Made by a program: the position numbers and the translations under genes. Below are positions 36,301-48,400 of a stretch of DNA of 64,000 bases, piece after piece; the stretch's first letter is position 1; each line of letters starts with the position of its first letter. Under the pieces are notes generated by a model, which made no database searches, was not told the DNA's origin, and saw only the letters and a list, made by a program, of their open reading frames with translations. The stretch comes from Limonium bicolor (Eukaryota > Streptophyta > Magnoliopsida > Caryophyllales > Plumbaginaceae), in the NCBI GenBank assembly GCA_023374045.1, contig CM041777.1, positions 107,641,810-107,705,809 on the forward strand, read 5' to 3'.

Positions 36301-37180
36301 CCTAAAAAATATACATCTGTTTCAGTTCAGTTTTCAGATTTTAAGATTTTCTGGTTTTAGTGCAAAGGATTGTTGGGGACGTTGTCCAGGTTATTGTGGA
36401 TCTGTTTTGAAACTAAAATCTTGGTTAAACACTCAACGAACAGATTGGGAGGGAATTGAAAGTCAAATTCATGAATGAAACAGTTAGTTACAAAACAATG
36501 TATAAGTTCGCATTTCAGTTTCTGCAACCCTCAAGTTCTGTGTGGGGAGTTTTCAGAGGTTTGCTCATGCTGTGGTGGATCTGTTATGAAGTAAAAACCA
36601 TGTTAAAGGATGTACCTAAGTAACTAGACAATCCAGGGGAACCTGAGAAAAACCAAAATCGTGAATCAACAGCAAATTAGAAGAAGATTTGTCAGTTATG
36701 TTCTCAGTTTCAGTTCTTGGTCTATAACTGATGCTAATCAGGTTGCTGTGGGTTTGTTTTTGGTTTACAAACATTGTTAACACCTATAACTAGTGGGGTA
36801 AGATTGAGAGACAGTTAGGTGAATAACAGAAGGGAATAAAAGAAAAGATAACAGGATTGAATGTTTCAGTTTTATGACTTTCTGAAAATCTGTTTCTGTA
36901 TAACTCTGTACAGAATGGTTTGAAGGGGGTGTATTGGGTTGCCAACGAATCTAAAACACCTCTAATGTTCCTTAGTAAGTTATGAATGCATTGGGTAAAT
37001 TAGAAGCCAGATTAAAGAGAGGAAAACAGAAGGAAAGGTAATGCATCAATCTGGTTTAGTTTTTGATTATCTGTTGTAAGTGTTTCTGTGTAACTGATCA
37101 CAGAAGCTATTTGAGTGTTGTATTGGGTTAGTCGTGAGCTTAAGACATTGTTAACACCCTTAGATAGTTGAGTAAGTACT
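33400..37180 (+). repeat. Degenerate tandem array of about 187-bp modules in D 3' LTR (split by MULE)
   Basis: A core resembling 'taaaaca..ctaactgag' recurs near 33512, 33700, 33895, 34085, 34265 and 34468, then resumes after the MULE at about 36420, 36600, 36780, 36960 and 37155. It continues past element A at 51490-51860. Each module also has a 'cagtttctg' segment and a purine-rich segment. Spacing stays between about 173 and 203 bp although sequence identity between units is low. Confidence 0.65.
34553..36302. mobile_element. Foldback-type Mutator-like element, non-autonomous
   Basis: Inverted arms of about 700 bp (34553-35253 and 35630-36302) surround a 376-bp centre. The perfect 9-bp duplication TAAAAAATA flanks it (34544-34552 and 36303-36311). 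Nine bases and ends beginning GGGAAATTTC are typical of MULEs. No transposase is encoded. The outer part of each arm holds repeats of ATGAAATGCCACT in two groups of four; in both groups the last unit reads GCCCCT instead of GCCACT. Confidence 0.9.
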
Positions 37181-39429
37181 AGGGGTGAAATACCCCTAAA
37201 TTAATTTAAATTAATTTAGGGGATTTCTTTTATTAAACCTTTAATAATACTACTAAGTATTAAATTATTATATGGAATTATGAATATTAAATTATTGTAT
37301 GGAATTATGAGTATTAATATTATATGGAATTATGGAAATTATTTTAGGGGATTCCTCCTATTTAACTCTAAAGAACACAATTAAATATTTAATTATTATA
37401 TATTATTATACAGTATTATGAATTTAATAATAAGATTTTAAGTCAATAAATCTTGGGAAAATTTCTAAACACTCCAAGTATATTATAAAGATTTTAGAAA
37501 GAGTTGGAGCATTGTTTTGAAACATAAAAGTCAAAGTAAAATTATAGAAACCTTAAAGCTTATTAAGCCTTGCTAGGGTTGACTTTTTGAGAATGGTCAA
37601 ACCAGCCCATAAAACCTATACCAATAAATAGGTTATGGAAAACCATGCAGATCGATAAAAAGAACGTCAAAAACGGATCATCCTAGCCAAAGTTATGCTA
37701 GATTGAAGTTTGGAGTCAAAAATTTGAAATCTGCCACGTGTCAGTCAATCACAGGCCGCCCAACACTTAGTCGATTTTCTCCCTGTTTTTCGCCAACAGA
37801 AATCAGTTTGTTGCCCTATCTTGTGACCTTCATAACTTTCTTATCCTTTGGAATTTTTGAGTGCCGTCTTCTCCTACATTCCCTATAAACAACCATAGCT
37901 CACACAAACCCTAACTCGTTCTGAATCAACCGGAAAATCGAATCAAAGTAGCCACCCTGCAAAAACCGTAACTGCAGTTTCAGTTTTTCCTTTCGAATCA
38001 GGTAACTTCGACTAGCCATAACTTCTTCGTTTCGCATCCAAATTTCATGTTCTTTAGCTCGTTTTGAAGAGCTCTAATCCCTCTACAACTTTTATGTTGA
38101 TGACCAAAGCTAATTCCCAACCGTTTGGAAGATATAGGTGTCTAAAGTTTCGAATTTGTCATCCCATAAAATCATGGATTTTTTCCGGAAAACGTAAGGT
38201 ATAAACTCGTAACTTTCGACTTAGATTTCTTTCTGTGTATTGCGATTTAGAGCAAGTTCTTGCTATCAATGTGTAGAGCTATGTTTCCTCTTTCGATTAA
38301 GCCCACATACGTATTCTAATTCGATCTAGAACTTAACTTATAGATCCTCAAAGTGAGCTCCTCGAAACGGTCAAGTTTGAACCTTTTCCAGAAAACCGAA
38401 TCGAATTTCTTCGATTTGTGCAATTCCGGTGAGTTTTTCTTCAAATTCTTCCGATGTTGTTAATCGGTTTTAAATTGTCGACCAAACCCAGGTACCAATT
38501 TCGTTTATTATGCACTGTAATAGGAGAATTTGACAGATTTAAGTTCGAATATACGAAGAACCCTAACTTTGAATACCCAGAATCGTTTTCGCGATTTAGT
38601 GCACCTTAGATAGTAAAATTGGTATCAATAGCGCAAGAGAATTTCGAATCGATAGAAACAAAAATCAGCCGATTTGGTTCTGTGAGTTGAGAGGAATCGG
38701 TGATTTAGTACTCGGGATTTCGTTTGAGGTTGGGGAAGAACTGGCGTTTCAGCAACCGTCCGATTGTAGTTATAAGAAACGGACGGCCGAGATTAGATCT
38801 GGGAGTTTAAGTTGGTTATGAGTTTTTATTTCCAGAATTAAACCCTAACTTGTTGAATTAATTTAAATACCTTCCGAATGTGTTTTGACTTGAAATTTTA
38901 ACCATAGATTCCTTATTAAATCTAGGTTATTTTGATGTAAATTATTATGGTTTTGGAGTTTTTAAACATAAGTTATGAATTTTTCAAGTTACGGGTTTTC
39001 TGGAATTATTTGGCTAAATTAAAAAGATATTTTTATGAAATAAAATTTTAATATGTCTAAAATGTTCTAGTTACTGTATATTAAATTTGGGAATTTTTGG
39101 GCAATGGTAAAAGGTTTTAAAAATTGTGTTTATGAGTTTTTCATAAGAATAACTTATAATATATGGTTTTTAATGTAACCAAAAATTAAAGTATGGTTTG
39201 TTAATAAACTTTTTAAGCTGGAAAAAAATATGGAACACTAAATTAACACTTTATAACAGTAAGTTTATAAATGTTTAGGTATTAGTTTTTAATAGAAGTG
39301 AAATTTTTACATATATGTATATATACATATTTAAGTGGAAACTTATATAAATCAAGGAATATAATTATTTTTACGTTTTATTTATTATATTATACGGGAG
39401 TTAATATTCTTAATTAAAACTAAGGAATA

Positions 39430-39465
<36 letters not shown>

Positions 39466-41605
39466 AAAAGAAAATAAAATAGTAACTTAGGTTAAATCAA
39501 GGAGCTAAATTAATCTACATTTAATTAATTATATAATATGGTAGTTAATATACATAATTGAAACTAAGGGGAATACTTTATTTTATTAACCATATTTTGG
39601 ATGTAGGTGTGTGTAAAAGTTAATATAAATAATTAAATACAATAAAACTACATAAATAATGTTTTGTACAAATCCTGGTATATGTAAATATATACACAAT
39701 AAACATAATAAAATTAAATACCTTATAGGAAATATAATACGAAGGAATTAATAAGTTAAACTAAACCCCTACATAATACTAATAAAAGAATATTATAGGA
39801 GGTGGTATTAAATTATAGTTATGTATTAGGCTTAAGATTTACCTTTGAGTTTCCAAGGTTTATATATAACCATATTGAAATACATGTATAGTATTATTTG
39901 TCAATAACCAGGATGTAAATCTTAAATTGGGATTAAGTAATTAATAAGTTGGAACTTAGGAAAAATTGTGATTTCATAAATGTTGTACAAATAGATCTTA
40001 TTCTATAATTAATAATAAACAAATGTAATACGTTTACATCTAGATGTTCTTAATATATAAACCATAATAAGATAAGTAAAATACTTTTACATCTAAATGT
40101 GAGGTGGATTAGTAAGTCTAGATTTAATTATTTCTTAACATTTATGGTAGTGAAATATAACTTAATGTTTTAAGATAGAATCATTAAAAGGATTATGATA
40201 TATTCTATATTAAACGATGATTTGGAAATTTATCTAAATAATTATCCTTAAGTTTCTTAGAATTAGATAAGCCATATAAAATACATTTATTACCAATATT
40301 CAGGATGTGAGTTTACAATTAAGTGAGGTATTTAGTAGTGAGAATTTATAGGAAGGTTTATAAATAGGAATTTGGTACTTAAAACCTTTGAACCTTTTTA
40401 TTAGATAAAGCTAAGTTACATAAGATATTATATTGATATACTTTACGGTAATGTGAAGTAATGATGGGTTATTTGAATATAAAATAAGAGAATTTTTCAT
40501 AATAGATTATCTTATTAAATAACTAACAATTTCACTTATGAACCAGAATTTAATTCTCTGATAAATTCTACTCTATGTAGATATATTGTCCATCCTAAAT
40601 ACAATAAAGGAAATTAATTTATTAGGTTATTCATTTGCAACCTTAGGTTTTTTTTAAAAAAAACAATTTAAACGTATTTAAGGCTTAAGTTTATTGAAGT
40701 TTAGTACAAAAGGATTATACATAGTCTATAGAGTGTATGTGTGTAAAAATAAAACATTTAGGAGATTAAAGGTAAGTAAGGATACATAAAAGGTTATATT
40801 TAAACACCTTATTATATAGGTAATAATTAAGCAAATAATGTACCTTGTGAATACTAAATGTAATAGTTCGATACGTCTAAGTTAACTATAATATAGTTGT
40901 TTCAATATGAGAGGTAATTCAACATCTTATGACAAGATTATTAGACAGTTATAATGGGAAGTCATTCTGAACTAGGGATATGATAATTGAGTTTAGTGGC
41001 TCAATTAAGTTATAATAAATTGTATCTACAACATTATGATTCCAATATACAAGATGTAGATCTTAATTAAGTTAAGGGAAAGACTTAATCATAATGGGTT
41101 GTCTAGTAGATATTGTTTAAATACAAAATCTTTACATTGTGAGATAATAGTATAGTATTCTGAGATGAGTCCATCATAGGTCATAATACAATGTTTATTC
41201 TAAATTGAGAATAAAGGTATTGAGCTTAAGATTATTATTGAAATTCTAGATTTAATTATATAACATAAACACATTTATGATATAGAGGTCTCAAAAGTCT
41301 TGAATGTGAGGATTGTGGTTAAGTATGAATAAAGTGGATAGGAGTGGGCAATTAGCAAATGTTAATCGAATACATTCCTTGATCTTACCACCTTGGGCTA
41401 TACAACGTTCTCAGATAACTCAAAGATTATACATAACATTTAAGTGAGGGCTTAAAAGATAATTGAGACTTTGAAATAAGAGTAAGGAGTTTATTTAAGC
41501 GTAACATAGGCTACAAGTGATTGATGATAGACTACCTTTAATATTCTTCAGAGTACTGTTGATTGTTTGCGCAAGTTGATTAGAACTGCTACAGCGTTAC
41601 CCAGG

Positions 41606-41815
41606 TACGATTTCTCGTACTCAGCTTGTGGTGTTTTAGACTTTATGGAATGTTCTGTACGATTTCTCGTACTCAGCTTGTGGTGTTTTGGACTTTATGG
41701 AATGTTCTGTACGATTTCTCGTACTCAGCTTGTTGTGTTTTGGACCTTATGGAATGTTTTGTACGATTTCTCGTACTCGATACTTTTGCTGATGGACTTT
41801 GTGGAATGTTTTGGA
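41606..41815 (+). repeat. 52-bp tandem repeat in A 5' LTR, 4 units
   Basis: Units start TACGATTTCTCGTACTC at 41606, 41658, 41710 and 41762, the last being partial and diverged. The sequence TACGA..TCGTA is itself a small palindrome. The matching array in the other LTR starts at 49812. The frames running through it are repeat by-products. Confidence 0.9.
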
Positions 41816-42323
41816 ACACCAACTGATCTTGAATGGATTTCAAAAGGAAACTGTTTGGGTGACTAACTGAGCTTGCTGTGACTAACTGAGCCTGTATGTG
41901 AAACTTCCTTGGTTATTGGTTCCTCCTATCTAGTTGTTTCACTAGATATTAACTGCCTAGGGTTTACGCTTCTGCACTCTGTAGGACTGAGTGTTTTGGT
42001 ATTGCTCTGATGCAGTTAATGATCTAGTGGGGTAACTGGGAATATAGGAAAGTATCTGGTATTGGTAAATTCTTCCTTTGGACTATGGGTATTGTTTCAT
42101 CCATGTGTCGAGTTTGATCAGCCTAATTGGGAATGGATTCTTTCTATTGGGTATTAATTGTTGAGGGTTTACGCCTCTGCACTCTGTAGGACTGAGTGTT
42201 TTGGTATTGCTCTTGTGCAGTTAATAATCTAATGGGAATATGGGAAATGTTAATCTTGGTACTGAGTATGGATTATTTATATTAAGTGGTGCACACACTT
42301 TTCACCGATGACCGAGAACGGGT

Positions 42324-42445
42324 CGGTGGCAGCGGAGGTCTGCTATACCTCGCCATCTGGACAACTGACAGCGGAGGTCTGTTTACCTCTCCTTGTGACA
42401 ACTGACAGCGGAGGTCTGTTTACCTCGTCCTTGTGACAACTGACT
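42324..42445 (+). repeat. About 40-bp tandem repeat in A 5' LTR, 3 units
   Basis: The motif GCGGAGGTCTG followed by TACCTCG and CAACTGAC repeats three times. The matching copy is at about 50530-50655. Confidence 0.8.
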
Positions 42446-43152
42446 GGCGGTGGGGGCCATCTCTCCCAATTGGTTTATTCACTCTTGAGCATATTTTGTC
42501 TATGGGAATCATCTTCTGAAATGGTGGAGACATAAACTGTCTACCACGGGTTGGATATTAATGTCACTCCTAGTCCTTTGTGACTACTTAAGTCTTCCTC
42601 TTCTTAACCAGAATTGGTTCTAACATCAACAATGGATGCTTACTAACTATGTGGTGTGACTAATTAAGTGGATGACTTGGTTTGGAAGTTCTCTATCTCT
42701 ATCTTTGTCTTGTTTTCTCTTCTCTTTAACTTGATTGTTTTGAAGTGCTTTATCTCTGTTTTACTTTTAAGAGTTTGTTTTCATGTTACTGTTTATTTTG
42801 AAGAGTTATGTTTTATAAGTTTCTTTTTGGAGAATTGTACCAGTTCCATTCCAGGGAACTGACCCGCCCCTCTCGGGGTGGGCTGCTTGGTTTCATCTTG
42901 CAGGTACAAATTGACTTACAGGTGGCCACGACGAGCATGAGTGATTGGGATGGGATTAGGTCTATGGAGAGCGAATGTGTTTTATTGTTGTTATGTTTTT
43001 GTTAAGTTTTCTCGAAGTTCAGACCGTAACTTAGTTAATTGTAAAGGTTGTAATTGGTGAGGTTGGTACCGGGTGTTTGGAGCCCGATGGTCTGTAGCAC
43101 CTTTAGTTTATTTTCCGCTGTTGTTTTATTATTATAGGGGTGTTACAGAAAG

Positions 43153-43164
43153 TGGTATCAGAGC
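43153..43164 (+). other. Element A primer-binding site (initiator Met-tRNA)
   Basis: TGGTATCAGAGC lies five bases after the LTR. Its 3' part pairs in a hairpin: TCAGAGCGTA (43158-43167) with TATGCTCTGA (43170-43179), including one G-U pair. Confidence 0.92.
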
Positions 43165-45018
43165 GTAGTTATGCTCTGAACCCGAGAAAAAAGCCGAGTG
43201 AAATACTTAGATTATAGGTGCACTTAAAACTGGGAACTGGGGTAGAATTGGGAAGTGAGGACTCCAGTAAGGCACGACTCCTAACCCTTTTTGGAATTGT
43301 GAACGATTATGTTACACACTTTTCTTTTGTGAATGTCTGTTGAGTGTGATGTGTTGTTATAACCGTTCCAACAATAACTACAATATATATATATATATAT
43401 AAGTTTGGAACATCCTATATTAAGTACGATAAGATTTTGGTTGAGATAAACCAAATATTAAGCTATTTTTCAAAAGCATACTCATGGTGAATACATTGCT
43501 AAAAATGCAATCCTTTAAAAGCTAGTACACAAATTCCTAGAATTTTAAAGAATACTTTTGGTTGAAAACAGTATACAATAGAACTTTACATAACTAAATT
43601 AGTATTGATATTATGTGAAAGTACTTCAACTCCTTTAAAGTTTGAAAATAAATCTCATGAACTATTTGGTATCAATTATTACCTAAAGATAATGTTTAAG
43701 ATAAATCTTAGTCTAGAAATTATTAAGCTAACAAGAACTAGTAGCGTATTAGAAGAGATCAACATCTGAACTTGTAAAACACATTAAAACTCTATGTTAC
43801 TTTGGAAAGAAAACACATAAACCTAACACCCTACGGGAAGTGCCTGGTGCGACGAACTCCTAGGCTGAAAGTAGTGGGGGTGCACACCCACTTCTAGAAG
43901 TTTAGGGGCTAGACAAGCCTTATCATCTAACTGTAAATAATCTTCTACGCAGGTGATGGATTGTGTTGAACTTGAGGGGAAGTGGTGGTAAGACGTTACC
44001 ATCATGGAATCTTGAGCTAGGCATATTTCATTACTAGCCACAATGAACAGTTCAAAACTCGTATATTAAGATCCAGTACTAAATTCATGCATGTAAAGAG
44101 TTTACCGAGTTAAATCCTTGGTGAAAAATACTTACCTATGGAGTGAAAACACATGAGTAATAATAAACTAAATATTATTGAGCCTTAAATACTTGGAGTA
44201 TTGAGTGTCTAGTGAAAAATTGAGAGTTACTTAAAGATTTGGAAATCCTCATGTTTATTTAGAAGTTTAACCTTATACATAGATAAAATCTTAGAAGTCA
44301 CAGTAAGAGTGATATTTACAAAAGCCACCATTGTCTAAGGGAGTACTAAGATTTAATAATCAGGAGAATACTTACATAGAACAAACCTTAAGAAAATAAT
44401 TACCAAGAGTGAGTGAGTTTTCATTAGACTATCTCATTTGCCTTAAAATTTTATATAGAGTCCCTACCTTAAAAAAAAATAATATATAAATTTTAAGATA
44501 AAGGAATCAGATTTTGGAAGAACTTCCTAAATTCTGCCTTGGGTGAAGTTATATAATAAGTAAATTTTATAAAGTAAACACTGAATGAATCGTCTAAAAT
44601 ACGATAGTTAATTATAAAAACAATTGAAGCTTGAAAAGTCACAGAAAATATTTATCTTATAGAGTTTTAACATATGGTTGACTAATAAACCTTTGAAGAT
44701 AATTTTGGAAGATTATTGAGGATTATTAAATGATCGGAATATTAGTTAAACTACTCAAGTACGTTACACCTGGTTTATAGCTTGGTAATATAATTGATAT
44801 GATAAATGATCATATATGGACATATAATTCGTATCAGTCATTAAATGAATGGATAATAATCATAAGATAAAATTTTATAACCACCAAGGAATACAAATAC
44901 ATAACAATCAAGAGATACAGATATATGTAACGATCATAGATAAAATCAACGGTGCAGTAAAATTCACAACAAAGCTGGTTAATAAGGTGTTGAATTCTTT
45001 GATTGTGCCGTTAGTAGC
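43165..45018 (+). other. Element A internal region, non-coding
   Basis: No coding frame or known motif was seen. The composition is AT-rich and includes a short (TA)n tract near 43383-43401. There is no gag remnant at the place where D keeps one. Confidence 0.7.
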
Positions 45019-45052
45019 GGTACGAGGGCGTACCTTAGCTCTTTTAAGGGGG
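45019..45052 (+). promoter_or_regulatory. Internal hairpin plus PPT-like tract in element A
   Basis: GGTACG (45019-45024) pairs with CGTACC (45029-45034) around loop AGGG. TTTTAAGGGGG follows, ending at 45052, and GGATATGCTG resembles the sequence after the true PPT. It is about 350 bp upstream of the true one, as in D. Confidence 0.75.
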
Positions 45053-45372
45053 ATATGCTGGCATACTCCTCCTTCGTTATCTCATCCGGATTATGCCTCG
45101 TTGCATTGTTAGTAAAGGGAGAACAGTATTAGCAGAATGAGAGGTGTTTGTATGTGCTTGGTTTTTACAATATGACACAGTATGTGACTGTTGATTTTCA
45201 TCATGCTATGTCTTGGTATATCTTGGTTCGTTTTGAGTTTGAGTAATCTCGAGTGGAATGTTGTTATGGGAATGGATGGAAATAAAGGATTGGATTGGTA
45301 TGGAATTTCATTGGAATTATCATTGTCTTAGCACACCCGAAGCGGTGTGAGTGCCTACTAGTTGATTTTCTT

Positions 45373-45409
45373 AAACTTCGAGGCGAAGTTTCTTTTAAGG
45401 GGGATATAC
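45373..45409 (+). promoter_or_regulatory. Element A true PPT with upstream hairpin
   Basis: AAACTTCG (45373-45380) pairs perfectly with CGAAGTTT (45384-45391) around loop AGG. TTTTAAGGGGG ends at 45403 and the LTR begins at 45410. Confidence 0.87.
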
Positions 45410-48400
45410 TGAAATACCCCTAAATTAATTTAAATTAATTTAGGGGATTTCTTTTATTAAACCTTTAATAATACTACTAAGTATTAAATTATTATATGGA
45501 ATTATGAATATTAAATTATTGTATGGAATTATGAGTATTAATATTATATGGAATTATGGAAATTATTTTAGGGGATTCCTCCTATTTAACTCTAAAGAAC
45601 ACAATTAAATATTTAATTATTATATATTATTATACAGTATTATGAATTTAATAATAAGATTTATAAGTCAATAAATCTTGGGAAAATTTCTAAACACTCC
45701 AAGTATATTATAAAGATTTTAGAAAGAGTTGGAGCATTGTTTTGAAACATAAAAGTCAAAGTAAAATTATAGAAACCTTAAAGCTTATTAAGCCTTGCTA
45801 GGGTTGACTTTTTGAGAATGGTCAAACCAGCCCATAAAACCTATACCAATAAATAGGTTATGGAAAACCATGAAGATCGATAAAAAGAACGTCAAAAACG
45901 GATCATCCTAGCCAAAGTTATGCTAGATTGAAGTTTGGAGTCAAAAATTTGAAATCTGCCACGTGTCAGTCAATCACAGGCCGCCCAACACTTAGTCGAT
46001 TTTCTCCCTGTTTTTCGCCAACAGAAATCAGTTTGTTGCCCTATCTTGTGACCTTCATAACTTTCTTATCCTTTGGAATTTTGAGTGCCGTCTTCTCCTA
46101 CATTCCCTCTAAACAACCATAGCTCACACAAACCCTAACTCGTTCTGAATCAACCGGAAAATCGAATCAAAGTAGCCACCCTGCAAAAACCGTAACTGCA
46201 GTTTCAGTTTTTCCTTTCGAATCAGGTAACTTCGACTAGCCATAACTTCTTCGTTTCTCTCTCACCAATTTCATGTTCTTTAGCTCGTTTTGAAGAGCTC
46301 TAATCCCTCTACAACTTTATGTTGATGACCAAAGCTAATTCCCAACCGTTTGGAAGATAGAGGTGTCTAAAGTTTCGGATTTGTCATCCCATAAAATCAT
46401 GGATTTTTCCGGAAAACGTAAGGTATAAACTCGTAACTTTCGACTTAGATTTCTTTCTGTGTATTGCGATTTAGAGCAGTTCTTGCTATCAATGTGTAGA
46501 GCTATGTTTCCTCTTTCGATTAAGCCCACATACGTATTCTAATTCGATCTAGAACTTAACTTATAGATCCTCAAAGTGAGCTCCTCGAAACGGTCAAGTT
46601 TGAACCTTTTCCAGAAAACCGAATCGAATTTCTTCGATTTGTGCAATTCCGGTGAGTTTTTCTTCAAATTCTTCCGATGTGGTTAATCGGTTTTACATTG
46701 TCGACCAAACCCACGTACCAATTTCGTTTATTATGCACTGTAATAGGAGAATTTGACAGATTTAAGTTCGAATATACGAAGAACCCTAACTTTGAATACC
46801 CAGAATCGTTTTCGCGATTTAGTGCACCTTAGATAGTAAAATTGGTATCAATAGAACCGCAAGAGAATTTCGAATCGATAGAAACAAAAATCAGCCGATT
46901 TGGTTCTGTGAGTTGAGAGGAATCGGTGATTTAGTACTCGGGATTTCGTTTGAGGTTGGGGAAGAACTGGCGTTTCAGCAACCGTCCGATTGTAGTTATA
47001 AGAAACGGACGGCCGAGATTAGATCTGGGGAGTTTAAGTTGGTTATGAGTTTTAATATTTCCAGAATTAAACCCTAACTTGTTGAATTAATTTAAATACC
47101 TTCCCGAATGTGTTTTGACTTGAAATTTTAACCATAGATTCCTTATTAAATCTAGGTTATTTTGATGTAAATTATTATGGTTTTGGAGTTTTTAAACATA
47201 AGTTATGAATTTTTCAAGTTACGGGTTTTCTGGAATTATTTGGCTAAATTAAAAAGATATTTTTATGAAATAAAAATTTTATAATATGTCTAAAATGTTC
47301 TAGTTACTGTATATTAAATTTGGGAATTTTTGGGCAATGGTAAAAGGTTTTAAAAATTGTGTTTATGAGTTTTTCATAAGAATAACTTATAATATATGGT
47401 TTTTAATGTAACCAAAAATTAAAGTATGGTTTGTTAATAAACTTTTTAAGCTGGAAAAAAATATGGAACACTAAATTAACACTTTATAACAGTAAGTTTA
47501 TAAATGTTTAGGTATTAGTTTTTAATAGAAGTGAAATTATTTACATATATGTATATATACATATTTAAGTGGAAACTTATATAAATCAAGGAATATAATT
47601 ATTTTTACGTTTTATTTATTATTACGGGAGTTAATATTCTTAATTAAAACTAAGGAATATATATATCTATATATTTAGACATATATGTAAAAGAAATAAA
47701 ATAGTAACTTAGGTTAAATCAAGGAGCTAAATTAATCTACATTTATATTAATTATATAATATGGTAGTTAATATACTTAATTGAAACTAAGGGGAATACT
47801 TTATTTTATTAACCATATTTTGGATGTAGGTGTGTGTAAAAGTTAATATAATAATTAAATACAATAAAACTACATAAATAATGTTTTGTACAAATCCTGG
47901 TATATGTAAATATATACACAATAAACATAATAAAATTAAATACCTTATAGGAAATATAATACGAAGGAATTAATAAGTTAAACTAAACCCTACATAATAC
48001 CAATAAAAGAATATTATAGGAGGTGGTATTAAATTATAGTTATGTATTAGGCTTAAGATTACCTTTGAGTTTCCAAGGTTATATATAACCATATTGAAAT
48101 ACATGTATAGTATTATTTGTCAATAACCAGGATGTAAATCTAAATTGGGATTAAGTAATTAATAAGTTGGAACTTAGGAAAAATTGTGATTTCATAAATG
48201 TTGTACAAATAGATCTTATTCTATAATTAATAATAAACAAATGTAATACGTTTACATCTAGATGTTCTTAATATATAAACCATAATAAGATAAGTAAAAT
48301 ACTTTTACATCTAAATGTGAGGTGGATTAGTAAGTCTAGATTTAATTATTTCTTAACATTTATGGTAGTGAAATATAACTTAATGTTTTAAGATAGAATC

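Larger units (their letters stand above)
37186..43147 (+). repeat. Element A 5' LTR (5962 bp)
   Basis: It matches 45410-51345. The TATA-like CCTATAAAC near 37884 is changed in the other copy. Donor-like sites lie at 38002 and 38429 and an acceptor-like TCTTGCAG at 42896-42903. It contains a (TA)n run at 39429-39463, a 52-bp tandem repeat (41606-41815), a duplicated 75-bp module (about 41960-42030 and 42167-42235) and a 40-bp repeat (42330-42445). The end block is TGTAGCACC then TTTTCCGCTG. Confidence 0.95.

Noticed and set aside
41567..41866. 99-codon frame present identically at 49773-50072
   Set aside because: It is identical because both are LTR copies of element A. The repeated peptide comes from the 52-bp tandem repeat, which is not a multiple of three, so it is read in several frames.
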